From Bilabrum cf. latius (taxonomy: Eukaryota > Bigyra: Bicosoecida > Bigyra > Bicosoecida), in assembly GCA_965178125.1 (NCBI GenBank), contig OZ237776.1, forward strand, positions 310,001 to 374,000: 64,000 nt of DNA. The letters run 5' to 3'. Within the stretch, counting starts at the first letter, position 1. Each line of letters begins with the position of its first letter. Below the pieces are notes generated by a model that worked only from the letters and a program-made list of their open reading frames with translations, did not search any database and was not told the DNA's origin. Positions 62,001 to 64,000 of this stretch are shown piece after piece. A program made the position numbers and the translations under genes.

Positions 62001-64000
62001 AACGTACATTAAGTGAGCAATACTCTCGCGTACAAAACAATTTCAACAAGGATCAACCCAACATTCAGCTGCTGCTATAGCGCCGTCAGGCTACGAGGCG
62101 GCAACTACGAAATCTTGCTTGGCGCTTCACGGACATCTCGTGCGGCAGCACTTTCGTATGTGGGCTAGTTGAAGCAGGTGGAGCGAGAGGAGAGGAATTT
62201 TCCCCTCCAGTTTGCTGGGGCGGGGAATGGGGACCAGACCCGCAGGTGGTGGGGGAAGGCCTCGTTCGATTTGAGCGCACGAGGCAGGTATCATCTTGGA
62301 TCAATTCGTTTTCCGGCGGACTGGAGTATGTATCCAACGCACAACAGTGTGCAGCTGAGATTTAGCAGCACGGAATTTCGCCTGTATTGGCAGCCTTTGA
62401 TCCGCCAAAGGACTGTCAAGATGGCACCCTGGGCCTCAAGTTCAGCCCTCAGCTCGGCTCGTGCATTCCTGATGAGTGGAGGGAGCCGGGCTGGGACAGG
62501 TACGGTAGCATCAACAGCGTGAATTGCACGCTTGCTCGTAGTCTATTGGCCATCAATCTCAGCGCCAATGCCAGCACGTCTTCTGCAGGAGATGTCGATA
62601 TGCCGGCTGTGCTTGCATCTTTGAGTATGTAGGCACCATCACTGTCATGGATGGCGTACTCAGTGCCAGATTCTGTGGATGTCACATTGACCCCGCTAAT
62701 ATTGAATGCCACCAATCAATCACGCGATGCTTCAAATGAGACACTCCTCGAGGCAGCAGTAGTTACCCTCAACGTCTCGACCTGCACGGTACTCTTTGCG
62801 GAGAAGGAAGAACCTCATGCAAATGTGACGGTGTGCGACTGTCGAAACCAGACGGCCGGGATATAGAGTAGCACTGGCTCGCAGAATCTAAATGGGACGC
62901 TGCTAGGGTGTGAGAACGGTACAGCCACAAACGCGAGTCAATGTCAGAATGGGACGCTGCTGGGATGCTAGAGTGGCACAGCCACAAACGCTAGCCGGTG
63001 CTGGAGTACTGGTGACGGTGCATCCACGAACTACACGCAGCCGACCTATGGCAATACCACCTTGTCCCAGAACAGCACTGGCCCGGGATGTTCATGCAAT
63101 ACAGAAGAAGCAAGTGGTTACGATCCGTACTCCAGCGAGTTTTGGAAGCAAGCACGAGTGGATGACATGGTACAGAAGGCATGTAGTGCTCTAGTTGCGG
63201 TTCACAAACAGGAGAACGCCACCCTTTGGAAGTCTCGGACAGCCCACATCGCCAGAATCTAGGCTGATCGCCAGGCTTCTGTATCCCAACAAATGGTTAA
63301 ATCAGTTGGATTATGCCTTGTCAAGCCTGCTTGCAACTGCACGACGGCTTTAAGCAGCAATGCTGGTCTCTAGTAGTTCGCGAATGGACTCAAAGGATTG
63401 TCATTCAGTGCTATTGAGACGTTCGTGCAGGGGAGATCGCAGTGCAGCATTGCACAGCTGCAACAATGCGTGAATGACGCAGTCCGATAGAACGTTCTGA
63501 GCGTCTAGAATCCATCGGAAGTAAACCTGGTGCGATTGAAGAACAAGTGCGGGGAGAGTGACATGCCCCACGTGGCGCGGTCCCTGCTGTACTGGTGCCG
63601 ATCTGCAGATCCTGTACAATCTGAGTGCGCCGCCAACGCGCTGTTTGGGATCACTGCACCGCGGAGCAAGTGGAAGTGGCCCACGTTTGAGTGGGCTTCC
63701 GGTGGGGAGCTTGTGTACCGAAGGGCAATCAGTAGGCTGCATCGGAACATGCAGCATGTGCCGGCCGACCCGGGATCGCCAGCGCGATTTCGTAGTTTTC
63801 CGAACGGCCTTAGTCCATCCGAGAGCGCTTGGCGAATGGTTGCAAGCGGGCACGGAACGGTGTGCCTCGTACCGCGTGTGGTATCTGCCGATGTGCTACC
63901 AAGCGTGCGGCCGAAACGACGTCCAGGTCATGCCCTGTGCTGGTCTGCCCCGAGCCTCAAGCCAGCAAAGTCAGGAGGTCCTCGAGTCATGGAGGTAGAC
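56089..64000 (+). CDS. second giant RCC1-like surface protein (3' end outside window)
   Basis: Proposed exon 1 (56089-56277) encodes a signal-like N-terminus (MSSSLAIFAITMLL, then RMRPGS). Exon 2 starts at 56366 and stays open to the window edge, 7,635 nt or about 2,545 codons, with 26 in-frame TAGs and no TAA or TGA (read codon by codon across gaps). RCC1-like blades are clear: VTSSGSHVCVV-AVTCMDSG (57.2 kb), VADLCAGNGFVCAMSVGGSLTC (57.35), VCSGIDFSCALDHMGLIQCWG (61.85), ISCGSTFVCGL and VCWGG (62.15-62.2). Asn-glycosylation sequons are dense at 60.8-63.1 kb. The proteins at 55841 and 56089 share blade style (GAGFVCAM versus GNGFVCAM), suggesting paralogy. If no intron exists, the first ATG in frame is 56315 and the signal peptide is lost. 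Confidence 0.85.
56278..56365 (+). other. predicted 88-nt intron in the second giant gene
   Basis: Donor GTGAGACG at 56278, acceptor TTCTCGCGCAG ending at 56365, with a T-rich stretch and TTTTTAATTC in between. Removal joins the signal-peptide frame to the long frame so that the first RCC1-like blade reads EFAKS then VFVGDGFVAGIAH. Without splicing the long frame is preceded by TGA at 56279-56281. Length is not a multiple of three, as required for this frame change. Confidence 0.45.
62834..63003 (+). repeat. 57-bp (19-residue) tandem repeats with TAG/GAG alternation
   Basis: Two clear 57-bp units (starting at 62891 and 62948) encode NGTLLGC-x-x-GTATNAS-x-C, preceded by a degraded unit. At the same column the units have TAG (62864), GAG (62912) and TAG (62969). 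Each unit carries two N-glycosylation sequons. The alignment shows TAG occupying an amino-acid position that is otherwise Glu, one base from CAG/GAG codons. Confidence 0.75.

Noticed and set aside
1-64000. UAG as leucine, or as selenocysteine/pyrrolysine
   Set aside because: Leu does not fit the Cys-rich repeat columns or the U2AF65 site. Recoded Sec/Pyl would not occur about 200 times, in tandem pairs, across unrelated genes.
1-64000. Bacterial or viral origin
   Set aside because: U2AF65 with splice acceptors, COMMD and DUF1475-type genes are eukaryotic; there is no operon structure, ribosome-binding sites or viral hallmark genes.

Overview
This looks like GC-rich nuclear DNA from a single-celled eukaryote. 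It carries a spliceosomal U2AF large subunit with a polypyrimidine-AG acceptor, a COMM-domain protein, a plant/algal-type DUF1475 membrane protein and two enormous surface-type proteins. I cannot name the lineage. The main result is that TAG is not a stop codon here. Every gene I can delimit ends in TGA or TAA, while in-frame TAG codons are scattered through the large genes. Read with UAG as an amino acid, dozens of apparently broken ORFs fuse into a few very large genes. Conserved positions in Cys-rich repeats and in U2AF65 indicate that UAG means glutamine.

Layout. Position 1 to 4181 (+) is the 3' part of a long disordered protein with 14 in-frame TAGs. It converges on a U2AF65 gene (4421-5757, minus, with at least one further 5' exon not located). 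A poorly resolved stretch (5758-6797) precedes a 689-residue protein with a PD-(D/E)XK-like nuclease core (6798-8867, +). The interval 8868-9973 holds a degenerate second copy of the U2AF65 intron/exon junction. A DUF1475-like membrane protein (9974-10402, minus) and a COMMD protein (10715-11395, +) are divergently arranged.

From 55841 down to 11892 on the minus strand runs one uninterrupted frame of 43,950 nt (about 14,650 codons, roughly 155 TAGs, no TAA or TGA until the terminal TAA). I checked this by hand across every break between TAG codons. Its layout is: N-terminal hydrophobic segment, 24 nearly identical 16-residue GCC2/GCC3-type repeats, diverged GCC2/GCC3 repeats, RCC1-like repeats, a long uncharacterised region, a Pmp-like parallel beta-helix region, Ig-like modules, a Cys-rich EGF-like segment, a multi-pass membrane domain, and a basic/Ser-rich cytoplasmic tail. 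About 250 bp away and divergent, a second giant gene (56089 to beyond 64000, +) also carries RCC1-like repeats. It probably begins with a short signal-peptide exon followed by an 88-nt intron.

Together these suggest a head-to-head pair of giant cell-surface proteins in a protist with a UAG=Gln nuclear code. The left 11 kb holds ordinary housekeeping genes that use the same code.
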